A DNA stretch of 64,000 nt, taken from Ailurus styani. Lineage: Eukaryota; Chordata; Mammalia; Carnivora; Ailuridae. Each line of letters begins with the position of its first letter. Position 1 is the first letter of the stretch. A model generated the notes under the pieces. That model was given only the letters and a program-made list of their open reading frames with translations. It did no database searches and had not been told where the DNA came from. Both the position numbers and the translations under genes were made by a program. Location of the stretch: the NCBI GenBank assembly GCA_002007465.1, contig LNAC01000340.1, positions 394,850 to 458,849 of the forward strand, in the 5' to 3' direction. Below, piece by piece: positions 12,124-23,716 of this stretch.

Positions 12124-13054
12124 GCTGCCTGTCTTCTGGTCCTGCTGTAGTTAAGAAATATCTGCCCTCACTTCTTCCCAATGGAAACAAACAAGCTTTC
12201 CTTGATATACGACGTACAATCAATAACCTCCTACTTCTCCTTTCATAGAAAACTCATTTTACTTTAAGGAAAACATGATGAATGATTAAGATCCATAACA
12301 GAGACCTTGCGCACAGAATATGTAAGGATTTCTAGTTGTGACAAGTCTTTGCAATGGAAAACTTTGGGCAAACTGAAAACAGAGGTAAGAAACCTGTCCA
12401 GGAGCAGGTCTCCTGCTGGGCACACCCCCTCTTTTCAAGCGCCCAGTGCAACACAGGGCAGCCTCTTCTTTCATGCAACAACAGGACGGATTTTGCAGCT
12501 GAGCTGAGGCACACGAGGCTTTGGGAGCCTCTGCGCTTGTGTTTGCTTTCAGAAAGAGCTTGGCTGGGCCAGATTCCCCTAGAACATCCACCAGTGGACA
12601 GGCTCCAGAGGCCCACTCTTTCTGGGCCAGTGGGAAGTTGGCGAAGGGGCTATCGGGGTTCTGCAGAGCCCAGCAGGAACACTCCTCCTTTCTGAGTGGG
12701 CATTCCAAGGACTTCCTGACCTTCAAGTAGCAGCATCTGAGCCCAAATCATAATGCTCTAGGGAGCCCTGAGGAGCCCCCCCACCCCACCATGGCTGAAG
12801 ATGCAAAGGTAGGGGCTGGTCAGATGCAAGTTTCCACTGAGGCCTGACAGACTGTGGGGGAAGGACACAGTAACTCCATGCGTCCAAAGGTTGGGAGGGC
12901 CCAAAGCTGGGGTAACCTTCACATCCTGGTTAGTCTTCAGATGGGATCCCTGTGTACTCTTCCTCCCTGTTCCCCAACCCCTGCCTTGGGACAGTCAACC
13001 CAGGTTGTAAAGCACTTGAGCACCAACAATGCACAAAGAGTGGCCTTGGGAGGC

Positions 13055-13285
13055 ACAGACAGAGCACTGGACTAAGAGTCCAACAGCTGCCCAGTGTTGC
13101 CACTTACTTTGTGACTCTGGGCAAGATATGGCCCCTGTGCCACCCTCTGCTTCCTCTTATGCAAAACCAGGCTCTAGTGCCTACCACTCCCCGTGATCTC
13201 CATGACTGTTAGGAATATTGATAGAAATAATTGAGAGAACTTGGTAAACAGTGCAAGCCTAAAGAATGAATAATAACAAGGCACT
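13055..13285 (+). repeat. MIR SINE, sense
   Basis: It contains GTTGCCACTTACTTTGTGAC, CTCTGGGCAAGATATGGCC and CTTCCTCTTATGCAAAACC in MIR order, then AACTTGGTAAACAGTGCAAG. Confidence 0.7.
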
Positions 13286-14604
13286 GTGCAATTTACAATT
13301 ATAGTTAGTGCAGCCTGAGAAGTAGTAAATATCTCCTCCTGTCTTCCAGTGGCCCCATGCTTCAATTCCACTCAATCGGCAGGTGAGTTTGTTTCCCAAG
13401 GAAGGGAGAAGAGGCAGACCTGAATGAGTCAATAGGGGCATTAGGTTAAACTGGCTCAGATTAAGTATTCGAATCAATACGTGTCACGTGGTTCTGGAAA
13501 AAAAGTGGTCCTGGTCTTTCTAATCACAAAACCGGACTGGATATTGGCAGTGGCATGGGCTTTCCTCCTATACCAGGGCCTTGCATTTAGTAGACACTGA
13601 ACTGCTTCCCACATGAAGGATCGGGAGAGATGGAGAGAGACCAACACAACCAGAAACACTGAGTCAACAAGACGGAGGACTAGATATGTAGTTGCTCTAT
13701 CTTCACAATTCCACGTTGGTGAACTGATTAAATCAATCGTCCATCTGATAGCTGATGTTTTTAATCCCTGGGGAATTGACCAGCTGCCTCATCATGGTCT
13801 AGATACAGTCTTATGGTGGTAGAACATTTAAGAAATTTTCAACAGGTCACATTACAGCCTTCTTGCAGACTGCCGGCAAGGTTCACAGGACAGCCCTCTG
13901 ATGGTGCACCAGGTGGCCGGGGTGGGGGGGGGGCAGACACCCAGGTCCTGCACCCTGCCAGCGTAGCAGGACGTGAGCCTTGTTAGCTTCTCCGGGTCAG
14001 ATCCCCAAGCTATGCAGGACCCGGGGCAGGGGGGAGGGGGAGGGTAAGAGCAACTGAAGAAAGGGAACAAAGTCTTGTTTCTTTCTTCCTGGGGCAGCCT
14101 GGCATCGTGGATGCCAACCCGGGGATTCAGGGAGCTCAGGTCCAGGTCCAGCCGAGAGGTGAGGATCTCCCACTTGGAAAGCTCAGGACTCTCCCTCCCC
14201 GGCTCATCTGCCTGCGGCCGTGCAGCCCCACGCACCTCAGGTAAGCCCCGTGGCTCTCAGGTCTCGGGTGTGCAAAATCTACCCAACACCCAACCTGAAG
14301 GCAGCAGGGCCTCCCAAGAGCATCGTGTGGGCTTCCTCCAGCTCTAAGATCCACGTGTCTATGCAGACACAGCCTTCAACTCTGAATTAGAGCGAGGTGC
14401 CATCTCACGGGAAGAATGTGGGTATAAAGGAATAATGAGCAATCATTCTTTTTCTGTGTGCTTCAAAGAGAGGCAAGCTTTGAAAAGGAGAGCTTTTCAG
14501 GGCTGGGAATTTGGAAACAGAGTAGGAGACTCCCAGCCAGTTAGCCAGTGGTTAGCTCCAAGCTCTTGGTTTGCCTGTTAGTGACGTTTCCTTGATTTGT
14601 GGTT

Positions 14605-14870
14605 CATTTCACAGACGACCAGTATTCATTCAGAGCCCACTACGTGTGGACGCTGCTCTAAGTCTCGGGGTGACAGTGGGGAATGAAAGAGACAAATACC
14701 ATGCTTGCACAGGTCTTGGGTCTATGGCCTCATTCACTCACTGAAGTGCCAACTACGTGCCACCTGGAGACCCAAAGATGAAGAAGAAACAGTCTGGTCC
14801 ATAAAGATGAACAGGGAACCTGATGAGTGCTACAGTAGAGGTTTCAGGGGCTGTGGGATGAGAATCCTAG
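14605..14870 (-). repeat. Old L2-like fragment, antisense (weak)
   Basis: It contains CATTCAGAGCCCACTACGTG and TGACAGTGGGGAATGAAAGAG, resembling the antisense L2 3' end, followed by a second ACTCACTGAAGTGCCAACTACG copy of the same motif. Confidence 0.4.
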
Positions 14871-14879
14871 CAACGCCAG

Positions 14880-15075
14880 CTGTCATGTATGAGCGCTCAC
14901 TGCCCCACACTAAGTGCTTATACACATCATGGCATTTCATCTTAACCCCAAACCATTAGTATGCAGTGGGGGGAAACTGAGGCAGAGAGACGAACCCTCC
15001 CAGGGCGGCTCAGCCAGTAAGGGATGATGCTGGGGTGTGGACCCGTGCTGCCTGAACTCAGACGCTTGGTTATGT
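14880..15075 (-). repeat. MIR SINE, antisense
   Basis: It shows ACTAAGTGCTTATACACATC, GGAAACTGAGGCAGAGAGAC and CTCAGCCAGTAAGGGATGATG in reverse-complement MIR order. Confidence 0.7.
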
Positions 15076-16289
15076 AGCACAAAACACCACACTGATGCCT
15101 CTCTAGAACACGAGCCAGGTGAGACATTTTAGTGAATAAATAACATAAGCCACAACATCCCAATGTCCCCACCTTCTACGCTGGGGTTTAGGCATTCGGG
15201 ACAGATCCTTTCCGTGGATGTAAAATTGATTAGTCACAAAACTTCTTAGGAAAAAATATACATATTTCTTTAACACAAAGGCAAGCCACTTTTGAACCTG
15301 AGACCTTTAAGAGCCAAGGTCAATGTGCCAACTCTGACAAATGAAAGCAAGCACTTTGGCCTGGAAGGTCGGGATGCATCTGGCTGGGCAGAGTTATTTT
15401 TGGTTCAGAGATACCCTTGACGAGTTCCACCTTTGCTCCCTTGTATCAAAAATGGCACCTTGGAGGTGAGGATACAGCAGTGAAAGGGAATAAAAAGTGC
15501 TTTGCATCAGGAAAAGAGCAGAATTGCAAACAATCAGGAGGAGATGCTCAGAAGCATCTCATTGGACCCTGCATCCTACCAGTCCTGTTTATTTCCAATA
15601 TTGGTTCTCCTCCTTCCCTTTCTTCCATCCCTTTGGGGTCCTAGAGCCCTACGAGGTTCCAAACACAGCCCCTACCTTCCTCTCCCCTCCCTGTCCCACC
15701 TGGCTCAGTGCTTCTCCGAGCCTCAGGGGGACACTCTCTCCTGGCTGGTCCCCACAACCAAAGACAAAAAGGCACAGCCATACTGTGGGATCCCCGCTTC
15801 CTGAGGAGCTGAGCCTCCTAGGATGTCAGAGCCAAAAGGACTTGCTAATCATCCAGGCCAGGGCTTCTCAGACTCTACTTGGGCACAGAATCCCTTTCTC
15901 AAATGCATCTTAGGCAAAAGTCCAATATGTGTTAGCACAGACGGAAGGGTAGCAGATCTGGTGGAGTGTGTGTGCGGGGGGGCGGCGGGGGGAAGCCTCC
16001 CCGCTCCCCAGAGGCCCCTTGTGGAACGTTAAGATCATGACAGTCTGGAGTTACTGATCGGGCCTAAGGCCCTTGGCTTATAGGTGACATTGTGAGACCA
16101 TTTTGCCTCCATCCTGTTGAGAAAACGTCCCAAACACCCTCCTGGTTCGTTATGGTTAGTGTGGTTAGTGTGGTCCCCATCAGGCATCTTGATGCTATTT
16201 GTTCTTCAGTCCCCAGGGATTGCAAGCAAAACCCCCGCAGCTGGGGCACGGTGGTGGTAACTACCTCACAGGCCACATGACACAGTGGA

Positions 16290-17535
16290 ACGCTTCCTCC
16301 TCCCAGATGCTTTCTCCCACTGACTGCGAGAACATTCCTCTTCTCCCTTTTTACTGGCTGTTCCTCCTCTTCTACCTAGCCCACGCAAGGGCCCAGTCCT
16401 TGGTCCTCCTCTCCCTTCTACATTCACTCTCTAGGTGACTTTGTCCCATCTCGTGGCTCTAAAAACCATCTGTATGCTCCTGACTCCCAAATGTATACCT
16501 CCAAACCAAAGTCTGTCCTGAATGCAGTCATGATTATCCAACCGCCTAGCTGCCATCTCCACCTGCGGGTCACAAAGTCTCCTCAGACTTAGCATGGCCC
16601 AAACTGGACTCCCAACCTCTCTGCCATCTGCAAACCTACTCCTTCCCCCAGTCTTCCCCAGCTCAGTCTATGCCACTCCATCCCTCCCGTTGTTCCAACC
16701 AGAAACCATGGACACATCTTGGGACTCCTTTTAGGTCCTGACAGCCCACATCCAAAGTATTAGCAACATCTTGTTGACTCTTCCTTTTCATTAGGGCCCA
16801 AAGCCAACCACTCCTTAGCCCACCTCTCCTGCTGTCCCCGAGGTCTAGTGCACCATCATCTCCTGTCTGGATTGTTTTAAGAACCTCCACACACTGGGTC
16901 TTGGTTTCACTCTTGCTCCTCTAGAGCCCGTTTTTTCAACCAGCAGCCAACGTGATCCTTTCAAATCATAAGTCAGACCTGCAAATCCTTACTCAAAATC
17001 CTGTAATGGCTTTCCAGTTCACTAAAAATAAAAGTCAAAGTCTATAATAGCCGATGAGGACCTACCCGACCTGGCTTTCTGTGATTCTCTGCTTTCACCT
17101 CTTATTCCTCTTGGCTCACTCATACTTCTCTACCACACTGGCTTCTTTGCCATCTCTGCCTCAGGGCCTTTGCACTGGCTGTTCCCTCTGCCAGGAATAC
17201 TCCTCCCTCAGTTAAATCCCTCAGCTCCTTCACCTCTTTGCACCAATGTCACCTTCACAGTGAGATCACCCTAACCACACTATTTGTAATTACAACCCAC
17301 CATCCCAGCCCTCCTAGTTCCCCTCACTCTGATTTATTTTTTCTATGGCAGGTGTCACTTTCTAACATCCTAGACTCGCATACTTCTGTGGATTGCGTAG
17401 GGTCTTCCCCCCACCAGAATTCACAGTCTGTGAAGGCAAGGACTTTTGTCTGTGCATTGTTATATGCCAACTGCCTAGAACCATGCCTTCTACATAGTAG
17501 GCTCTCTATAAATACGTGTTGAATGAACGAATGAT
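16290..17535 (+). mobile_element. L2 LINE, long 3' copy (about 1.25 kb)
   Basis: It reads continuously as sense L2, from the distal reverse-transcriptase coding part (AAAAACCATCTGTATGCTCC, CTGCCATCTCCACCTGCGGG, CACCATCATCTCCTGTCTGG) through GCCTCAGGGCCTTTGCACTGG and CTGTTCCCTCTGCCAGGAAT to the tail with CTACATAGTAGGCTCTCTAT and a GTTGAATGAACGAATGA end. Many stops and shifts mean it encodes nothing. It is the longest continuous L2 I see here. Confidence 0.85.
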
Positions 17536-17544
17536 CGAATGATT

Positions 17545-17705
17545 ATTTTGTAGTTTACAGATCACTTTCACGTCTGATGATTCCTTTGAGCCTCGAAACT
17601 CTCTCAGGATTTTTCAGATAAGAAAACAACTCCATAGAGGTTAAATCACTTGCCTGAGATCACACAGCTTGTTCTACCATGGGCCTCATGTCCTCTTCTG
17701 TCCTT
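17545..17705 (-). repeat. MIR SINE, antisense
   Basis: It contains CAGATAAGAAAACAACTCC, AGAGGTTAAATCACTTGCC and TGAGATCACACAGCTTGTTC. It directly follows the L2 tail. Confidence 0.65.
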
Positions 17706-18289
17706 AAACCCTTATGAGTATGGTATCCGACCACAGTGGTACTGATCTCTCCAAGGCCCAGACCCCATACAGCTCTTTCCTCTCTCCCCAAAATCACACC
17801 CAGGTTTGTTGAAGACCGTATTTGTAGATATGGTGCATAAGCTGCTTATTTTTTTCCCAGAGGAGCACTGATATACTTTTACTCAAATGAACTATCTTGG
17901 AGTCCCTATCTAGGGACCATGTGACACAGACATAAGCTTCCAGGCCAACTTCTGACCCTAAGACCCTCCACCAGAACATGGGAGGGACACTGAGAGGCTA
18001 CCCCATCCCTGGCCTTTGGTTTCCCCACATACCACAACAACTGGACATTATGTAAGGAATGAGGGGGGAGGGCAGGGGAGCGTAAGACACTTCGCAATCA
18101 AGAGGAGGCTCTCTTTATTCTTTCTTTAACAACCATGGGCTGAAATGTGAGGTTGGTTAAGTGCACCTTCATAACTGCCCCTAGTCCCCTGCTCACAAAT
18201 GTCCTTCAGGCCTAGGCCTACACCACAGGTCTAGGCTATAGGAACTGGGTTATTTCCGCCTCACCCACCATACTATGAATTGCATCGCT

Positions 18290-18575
18290 GCTCACAATTG
18301 CTTTTTTTGTCCAGGCCACTGGGAAGCTCAAGAGCAGCAAATCCTAGTTCTCAGGACTTCGGACTCCAGGACTTAACCAGCAGCCCCCGGTTCCCAAGCT
18401 TTAGGATTTAGACTGAATAATACCACCTGCTTTCCTGGTTCTCCATCTTACAGATGGCAAATTGTGGGACTTCCTGGCCTCCACAGCCATGTGGGTTGAT
18501 TCCTACAATAAATCTCCTCATATATCACCTCTATATATCCTATTGGTTCTGTTTCTCTGGGAAACCCTAACACAG
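18290..18575 (+). repeat. Ancient LTR-like fragment (same family as 33753-34218)
   Basis: It contains GGACTTCGGACTCCAGGACTT, CAAATTGTGGGACTTCCTGG and CCTACAATAAATCTCCTCAT, and ends TCCTATTGGTTCTGTTTCTC then TGGGAAACCCTAACACA. The polyadenylation-like AATAAATCTC and CTAACACA end suggest an LTR. The family is not named with confidence. Confidence 0.55.
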
Positions 18576-19829
18576 TGGTAAACACTCCATAAATATTGCC
18601 TTTTACCACTAGCAAGTGCCTGGCTTTACAGTTTTCCATAGGGGCACCTCGTCTGACACTTGTGACTGCATGAATACCAGAACCTGGGATCATCATTATT
18701 TCCCATTCCTATAAGTAACAGGTTCAGAGAGGTCAGGGGCCTGTCTGAGGTCCCACAGCACGTGTATACCCTGCTAGGCCTGAGCTGAAGTCCTCCTCCT
18801 TGCTAGAGGGTTCGGGCACCTTCCTGCACCCCCTCCTCTTCTACTGCACCTCCCCCTGCCCTCCCCACAGGCTCCCAGCTGCCCCAAGTGAGCCGTTCCA
18901 CGCACTGAGACCACCAGAGGCCGTGAAATCGCCAGCTTGCTCCTGGTCTGTTCTTTCCCGCACTGCTCTCACACTGAGAGAAAGGAAAGCCTGAAGCAGT
19001 GGCAGGGTCAGCAACAGCCGCAGGACCAGGTGGGAAGGAGTGTGCGGGAGGTTGAGAGGGGAAGGGGAGCAGCGGGGCGCCCACACCTGGCTGCTCCCTT
19101 GGCCTCCCACCTGCACCGGCCTACCTCAGTGGTTGGAAACAGCAGCATCAGGACACCCAGCATCGGACCCTGAAAATGGCAGCTTGGAATAGGGGGGCAG
19201 TTCTCTAGAGAAAGGGCACACTCAGAATTCCAAATTGAGAGATGAGACTCCCGGCTCTGTTCCCTTCCCTCCCTGATGACACGGCTCCAGTGTGGGAAGG
19301 AGAATCGGGAATCTTAACCCCCAACCCCACCCCCAGGACCCCTGAATGTCTGGTGTCCTGGGGCTGGCCACAGCCACCCCTGGAGGCCCCCAGGAGGGGC
19401 AACTGGGCCTCCCCACAGTGTGCCCCACTGCCTGAGGCGGCTTTGTCCTACAGGCACCGTGAACCTTTCCTCAGGAGCTCCTTCCACGGGTGCAGTTTTA
19501 TATTTGGGGGATTATTTGTGAATCGGCTAAACCCGCCTCAGGCCCACAAGCCTCAGCAGAGTCAGCCCCATGTCCCGCGTGGCCCACAGCAGCGAATCCA
19601 GGCCCTAGAGCCTCAAAGTCAGCAAAGATAAGGCTGCAAGGGGCGGAAGCAGGAGAGCCAAGGAAAGGAAAAGCTTTCTCTGTTCCCCAGGACCTGAAAT
19701 TCTCTGAGGCCAAGAGAGAGGGAAGGGGATCTGTACCCGCCTGCCCTCACGCACGTCCTGACGTATGGGTGGTGCTGTGCGCCGGAATCAGGATGAAACG
19801 ATGACACATGCCGCCCAAGATCCCCAGAG

Positions 19830-20065
19830 AAATGCAAGCAGCCTCTCTGATTTGCTTTTGGATGTCAGTGCACTGAGGAGCTGCTAATATGATTCCGCAC
19901 TGAACACACCTGATCTTCGCAATAATTGCTTTCTCTGGCGCAGCCACGAGCTAATGGGGACCTCCCCCATGCTCCCACACTAGCATTTCTTTTCCTGTGA
20001 TCTGTACAGTGAAAACCAGAGATGTTATGGCCTGGTCATAAATTAATCTCCAAAAGTGCTGTAGA
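19830..20065. other. Repeat-free AT/GC-mixed stretch, possible conserved non-coding element
   Basis: No repeat family is recognisable here, and there is a mixture of motif-like words (GCTAATATGATTCC, GCAATAATTGC, CATAAATTAATCTC). I infer possible constraint only from its lack of repeat decay. The surrounding 18.6-20.1 kb holds nothing else I can name. Confidence 0.2.
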
Positions 20066-20159
20066 TAACGCAACCTCTCGGCCCTCGCTGCGCCCCAAGG
20101 AGCGATCTGGTTTGGAGGAGACAATGCATCACAGAGGACAGGAGATGGGCGAAGAATCC

Positions 20160-20265
20160 AGAAACCCAGGTACTGGTTCCTGCTCTGCCGTGTGACCTTG
20201 TGACATGGGGCAAGGAGGGTCTCACTCCGAGCCTCAGTTTCCCCACCTGTAAAGGTGTGAGAGTT
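20160..20265 (+). repeat. MIR SINE fragment, sense
   Basis: It contains CCTGCTCTGCCGTGTGACCT, CGAGCCTCAGTTTCCCCACC and a CTGTAAAGGTGTGAG end. Confidence 0.75.
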
Positions 20266-20299
20266 GAACCAAGGGCTCCCCAGGGATGGGGTGTGGCAC

Positions 20300-20490
20300 A
20301 GGTAGGAGGAAGGCAGAATTGAAGTCCCTTAGACTTGAGCTCAAATCCCTTCCCTGCCATTTATGGGTCAGCGACTCTGGGCAAGTTACAAAATGTCTCA
20401 CAGCCTCAGAGACTCTGGGCAAGTTACAAAATGTCTCACAGCCTCAGATTCATCTTGTGTATGGTGGGGCTGATAACAATCCTAAATGGC
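20300..20490 (+). repeat. MIR SINE, sense, with internal duplication
   Basis: It shows CTTGAGCTCAAATCCCTTCC, GCGACTCTGGGCAAGTTACA and GGTGGGGCTGATAACAATCC. Its centre carries the 38-bp tandem duplication listed next. Confidence 0.75.
20373..20448 (+). repeat. Perfect 38-bp tandem duplication
   Basis: The unit at 20373-20410, beginning gactctgggcaagttaca and ending cacagcctcaga, is repeated without a mismatch at 20411-20448. Perfect identity inside an old, diverged MIR means the duplication is much younger than the host element, or is an assembly artefact. Confidence 0.97.
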
Positions 20491-20499
20491 CTCACATTC

Positions 20500-21005
20500 A
20501 TCCTTCCCTTCCTTCCTGTCTGTTCCAGTACTGCAGCCTGCATGAGCTTCTTAGAATACAAATCTGATCATAGCATTTCCCTCCTTAAAACCTTTCAAAC
20601 ACTTGCCAGTGTCTTTGGGAAAAGACAGACTCCTTAATCTGGCAGGTGGCCACGTCCAACCTCAACCCAGCTCCCCTCACTTTGTTCTCATAATCCAGCC
20701 ATGCTGGCCAGTCTCCTTCTCACCAGGCTCCCTTCTGCCACAGGCCCTTTGCTCATTCTGTTTGTATTCACGGAGGACTCTTCTACTTCACTCAAGCCTC
20801 ACTTCCTGGTTGAAGACTTCTCTTACTCCTGATTGCATCAAGAGCCTCAGAAAAGGCTCTTCCAGCCCTGTGTATCCCCCCTTTGTAGCAACCATCACAG
20901 CTGTTATTTGATGAAAAAAGTAAGTTCACTATAGTCCCGCAAGCTTCATGAGGACAGGGACCATGCTGCTTAACTAACACAGTGCCTATAGTAGAAGTCG
21001 TAATG
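20500..21005 (+). repeat. L2 LINE 3' copy
   Basis: It runs in L2 sense order: CAAATCTGATCATAGCATTT, CCCTCCTTAAAACCTTTC, CCACAGGCCCTTTGCTCATT, then CTTCATGAGGACAGGGACCA and CACAGTGCCTATAGTAG. It is non-coding. Confidence 0.75.
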
Positions 21006-21029
21006 AATATAATAAAATTAATTTATTAA

Positions 21030-21225
21030 GCAACATTTATCAAGGAATTTCTACATGTCAGACACTTCCCTACAGCTCTAAGAATTAGGCTGTATTATTA
21101 ATTTCACGTAACAAAGGGGAAGACTGAGTCACAGAGAGGTTAGGTAATTGCCCAATATCACAAAGCTAGTAAGTGGTCAAACCGTGAAGTCTGGTTACTG
21201 GGAAACTATTTGAGGCAGGATTCAG
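21030..21225 (-). repeat. MIR SINE, antisense
   Basis: It contains ACATTTATCAAGGAATTTCT, AGTCACAGAGAGGTTAGG and CAAAGCTAGTAAGTGGTC. Confidence 0.75.
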
Positions 21226-21269
21226 ATCTTTAAGCAAGGAAACTGGCACTTCTGAAACATTTGATAATA

Positions 21270-21480
21270 ATAATTATAATTGCCAACAGAAATTAAGTAT
21301 TTATGATATGTCCAATACTACATATTCTAGGGATTTTTACACAAATCAACTCATCCTCCTAAGGACCCCATGAGGAAGTACTACCCTTACCCTCATTTAA
21401 TAGATGAGGAAACTGAGTCTCAGAAGGTTTGTTGGCTTTCCCAAGGTCATCAGAATTTACCCCTTGGTCCCTCAACTATG
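21270..21480 (-). repeat. MIR SINE, antisense
   Basis: It contains AAGTATTTATGATATGTCC, AATAGATGAGGAAACTGAG and TTTCCCAAGGTCATCAG. It is a second antisense MIR next to the previous one. Confidence 0.75.
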
Positions 21481-21859
21481 AAGTCTGGGAAAATGCCAGC
21501 TCTGGGATTCTCAGGGAGGATCAGGACAAATTCTCCACCATGCTGCAGATGTGCCCAGCAAGGCACAGTATGGACAGAGCTGTCCCCTGGAGACCACAAA
21601 GCCAGTCACTGCCCCAGGGCCTCGGCTGAGGAGGCTACACAGAGACCTCACTGGGCAGCCAGGACAGGGAAAGCCAGCAGAGGCTAAGAAAAGAGCTGTG
21701 ACCACATATTACACAAAGGACGATCCTCAACCAGGATCACCACACCCAGGCAAGCTGAGCCCCTCACTCCACACACCCCCTCAGGCTGCACTGGAGTCCT
21801 TCTGGGATCCCCTCAGGGGCTCATCTGAGCCAGAGTTCACCACGATGCTGTGGCCCTTC

Positions 21860-22070
21860 AGAGCACAGGTTCTGAAGCCCAAACCCCAATTCTACCCCTT
21901 AGTATCTATCGTAATTCAATCAGCCACTAAACCTGAGCTTTGGTTTCCTCCCCTATAAAATGGGAATAAGAAGCACCCATTTCACAGGAACTTGGTGTGA
22001 AGACTGAATGAAATATTATGTATGGAAGATCCGTGAGCCCAGTGCCAGGCCCGGCAAGTGTCAGCCCTTC
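21860..22070 (+). repeat. MIR SINE, sense
   Basis: It contains GAGCACAGGTTCTGAAGCC, TGGTTTCCTCCCCTATAAAA and GAGCCCAGTGCCAGGCCC. Confidence 0.75.
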
Positions 22071-23298
22071 AGAAGGTAAAATGCCAGGGAGGGCACAGGC
22101 GAAAAGACAGGTGGATAATACAGTTTGACCAGCGCACCCACACTCTGGGATTCGTATTTTACCCATGCCTGAGAGCTTCATACCAATTCACTATGAATCC
22201 ATACAGCACCCCACTTCCAGAATAGGATGGCAATGACAATGATAATACATGCAAAGGATGATAGCTATTAAGTATGTACTTACCATGAGACACTGGGAAA
22301 AATACTTTCTAGACACTATATTGTATCTTTTGTATCATTTTCATCTTCACAAAATATCTTAGAAGGTGGTCCAGAGCCAGACTTCCTGGGTTCAAATTGG
22401 ACCCAACCACTTGTTAGCTTTACCGTAGCCAAAGGCTTTGAACTTTCTGTTCCTCCACTTTCTAATCTAGAATTACAGTTGGGAGTGGCTGCCCTACCAG
22501 AGACCCTGATTCCCAGCCCCACTGTTTCTAGCCGAGGCCAGGTGACTTCAGTTCTGGTCACTGGACTGTGGAAAGAGATGCTATACTCACCCAGACTGAC
22601 TGTCCTCTAAAAACTTCCTACACAGTCTTCCGCAGCTCTGTTGTCCCCGAGCAGGGAAGTTCCCCAGAGTCAGCGTTCCAGATGGCAGAACCTCCATCAA
22701 CCTCCACGGAGCAAAGAGCCTCCCTGCCCTGCACCAATCAGAAGACCACCTTTATTGTGGGCAGCCACTAAGATCTTAGGGTTTATCCGATGAGACACCT
22801 AGCCTCACCCGACCAAAGAAATTGGTACCAGAAGCGGGGTGCTTACTTATGTGGCCCTGGCTTAGAAGTCAGAGAGTAGGGCCTGGGAAAAGAGGTAAGA
22901 TGGTTGGTGAAACTGTTGCCTAGAATGACTCAGAGGCCCAGACTGGGCCAACTGAGACAGTAGCCTTCAGAGAAAGAGGTTTGAAAAAGAATAAATAATG
23001 GGACTAACAATAACGGGAGCTTGTTGCTCCCGGCGGGAGTTTAGCAAGGCATTGGAAAGAAAGAGGAGCTGTGGCACAAATTAGCCAGTTTGCAAGTGAA
23101 ATTGGAAAAGAATCATGGAGAACTGAAAAGGACAACTATTTCTAGACCCCAAACAATAAGAGTCAAGATTGAGAAGATTTTCAAGTGAAAGAAATGATGA
23201 GATTCAGGGTAAAAGCTTCCCGGCTAAGCGTGATGGCCCCCAGGTAGCAGTCATTCAATGGAGAGATAAGGAAGGGTATCCGCTTAAGAAAGTGAGGA

Positions 23299-23503
23299 GG
23301 GGTGCCTGGGTGGCTCAGTGGGTTAAAGCTTCTGCCTTCGGCTCAGATCATGATCTCAGGGTCCTGGGATCAAGCCCCGCATGGGGCTCCCTGCTCAGTG
23401 GGGAGCCTGCTTCCTTCTCTCTCTCTCTGCCTGCTTCTCTGCCTACTTGTGATCTCTCTCTCTCTCTCTGTCAAATAAATAAATAAAATCTTAAATAAAA
23501 AAA
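23299..23503 (+). mobile_element. CAN SINE, first of two serial insertions
   Basis: The head is GGTGCCTGGGTGGCTCAG with GTTAAAGCTTCTGCC, followed by a CT-rich tract and an AATAAATAAATAAAATCTT tail. The target-site duplication aaagtgagga lies at 23289-23298 and 23504-23513. Confidence 0.95.
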
Positions 23504-23517
23504 AAAGTGAGGAAATC

Positions 23518-23716
23518 GGGAACGCCTGGGTGGCTCAGTTGGTTAAGCAGCTGCCTTGGGCTCAGGTCATGATCCCAGAATCCTGGGATGGAGTCCGCAT
23601 CGGGCTCCTTGTTTGGCAGGGAGCCTGCTTCTCCCTCTGCGTCTACCTGCCACTCTGCCTGCTTGTGCTCTCTCTCTCTCTGACAAATAAATAAATAAAA
23701 TCTTAAAAAAAAAAAT
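23518..23716 (+). mobile_element. CAN SINE, second of two serial insertions
   Basis: It has a different head subtype (CAGTTGGTTAAGCAGCTGCC). The target-site duplication agtgaggaaatc lies at 23506-23517 and, with one mismatch, at 23717-23728. It therefore used the 3' flank of the neighbouring SINE's own duplication as target. Confidence 0.95.

Noticed and set aside
11996..12248. Open frames of Cys-Val and Thr-His repeats on both strands
   Set aside because: They are simple translations of the (GT)n-(CA)n microsatellite.
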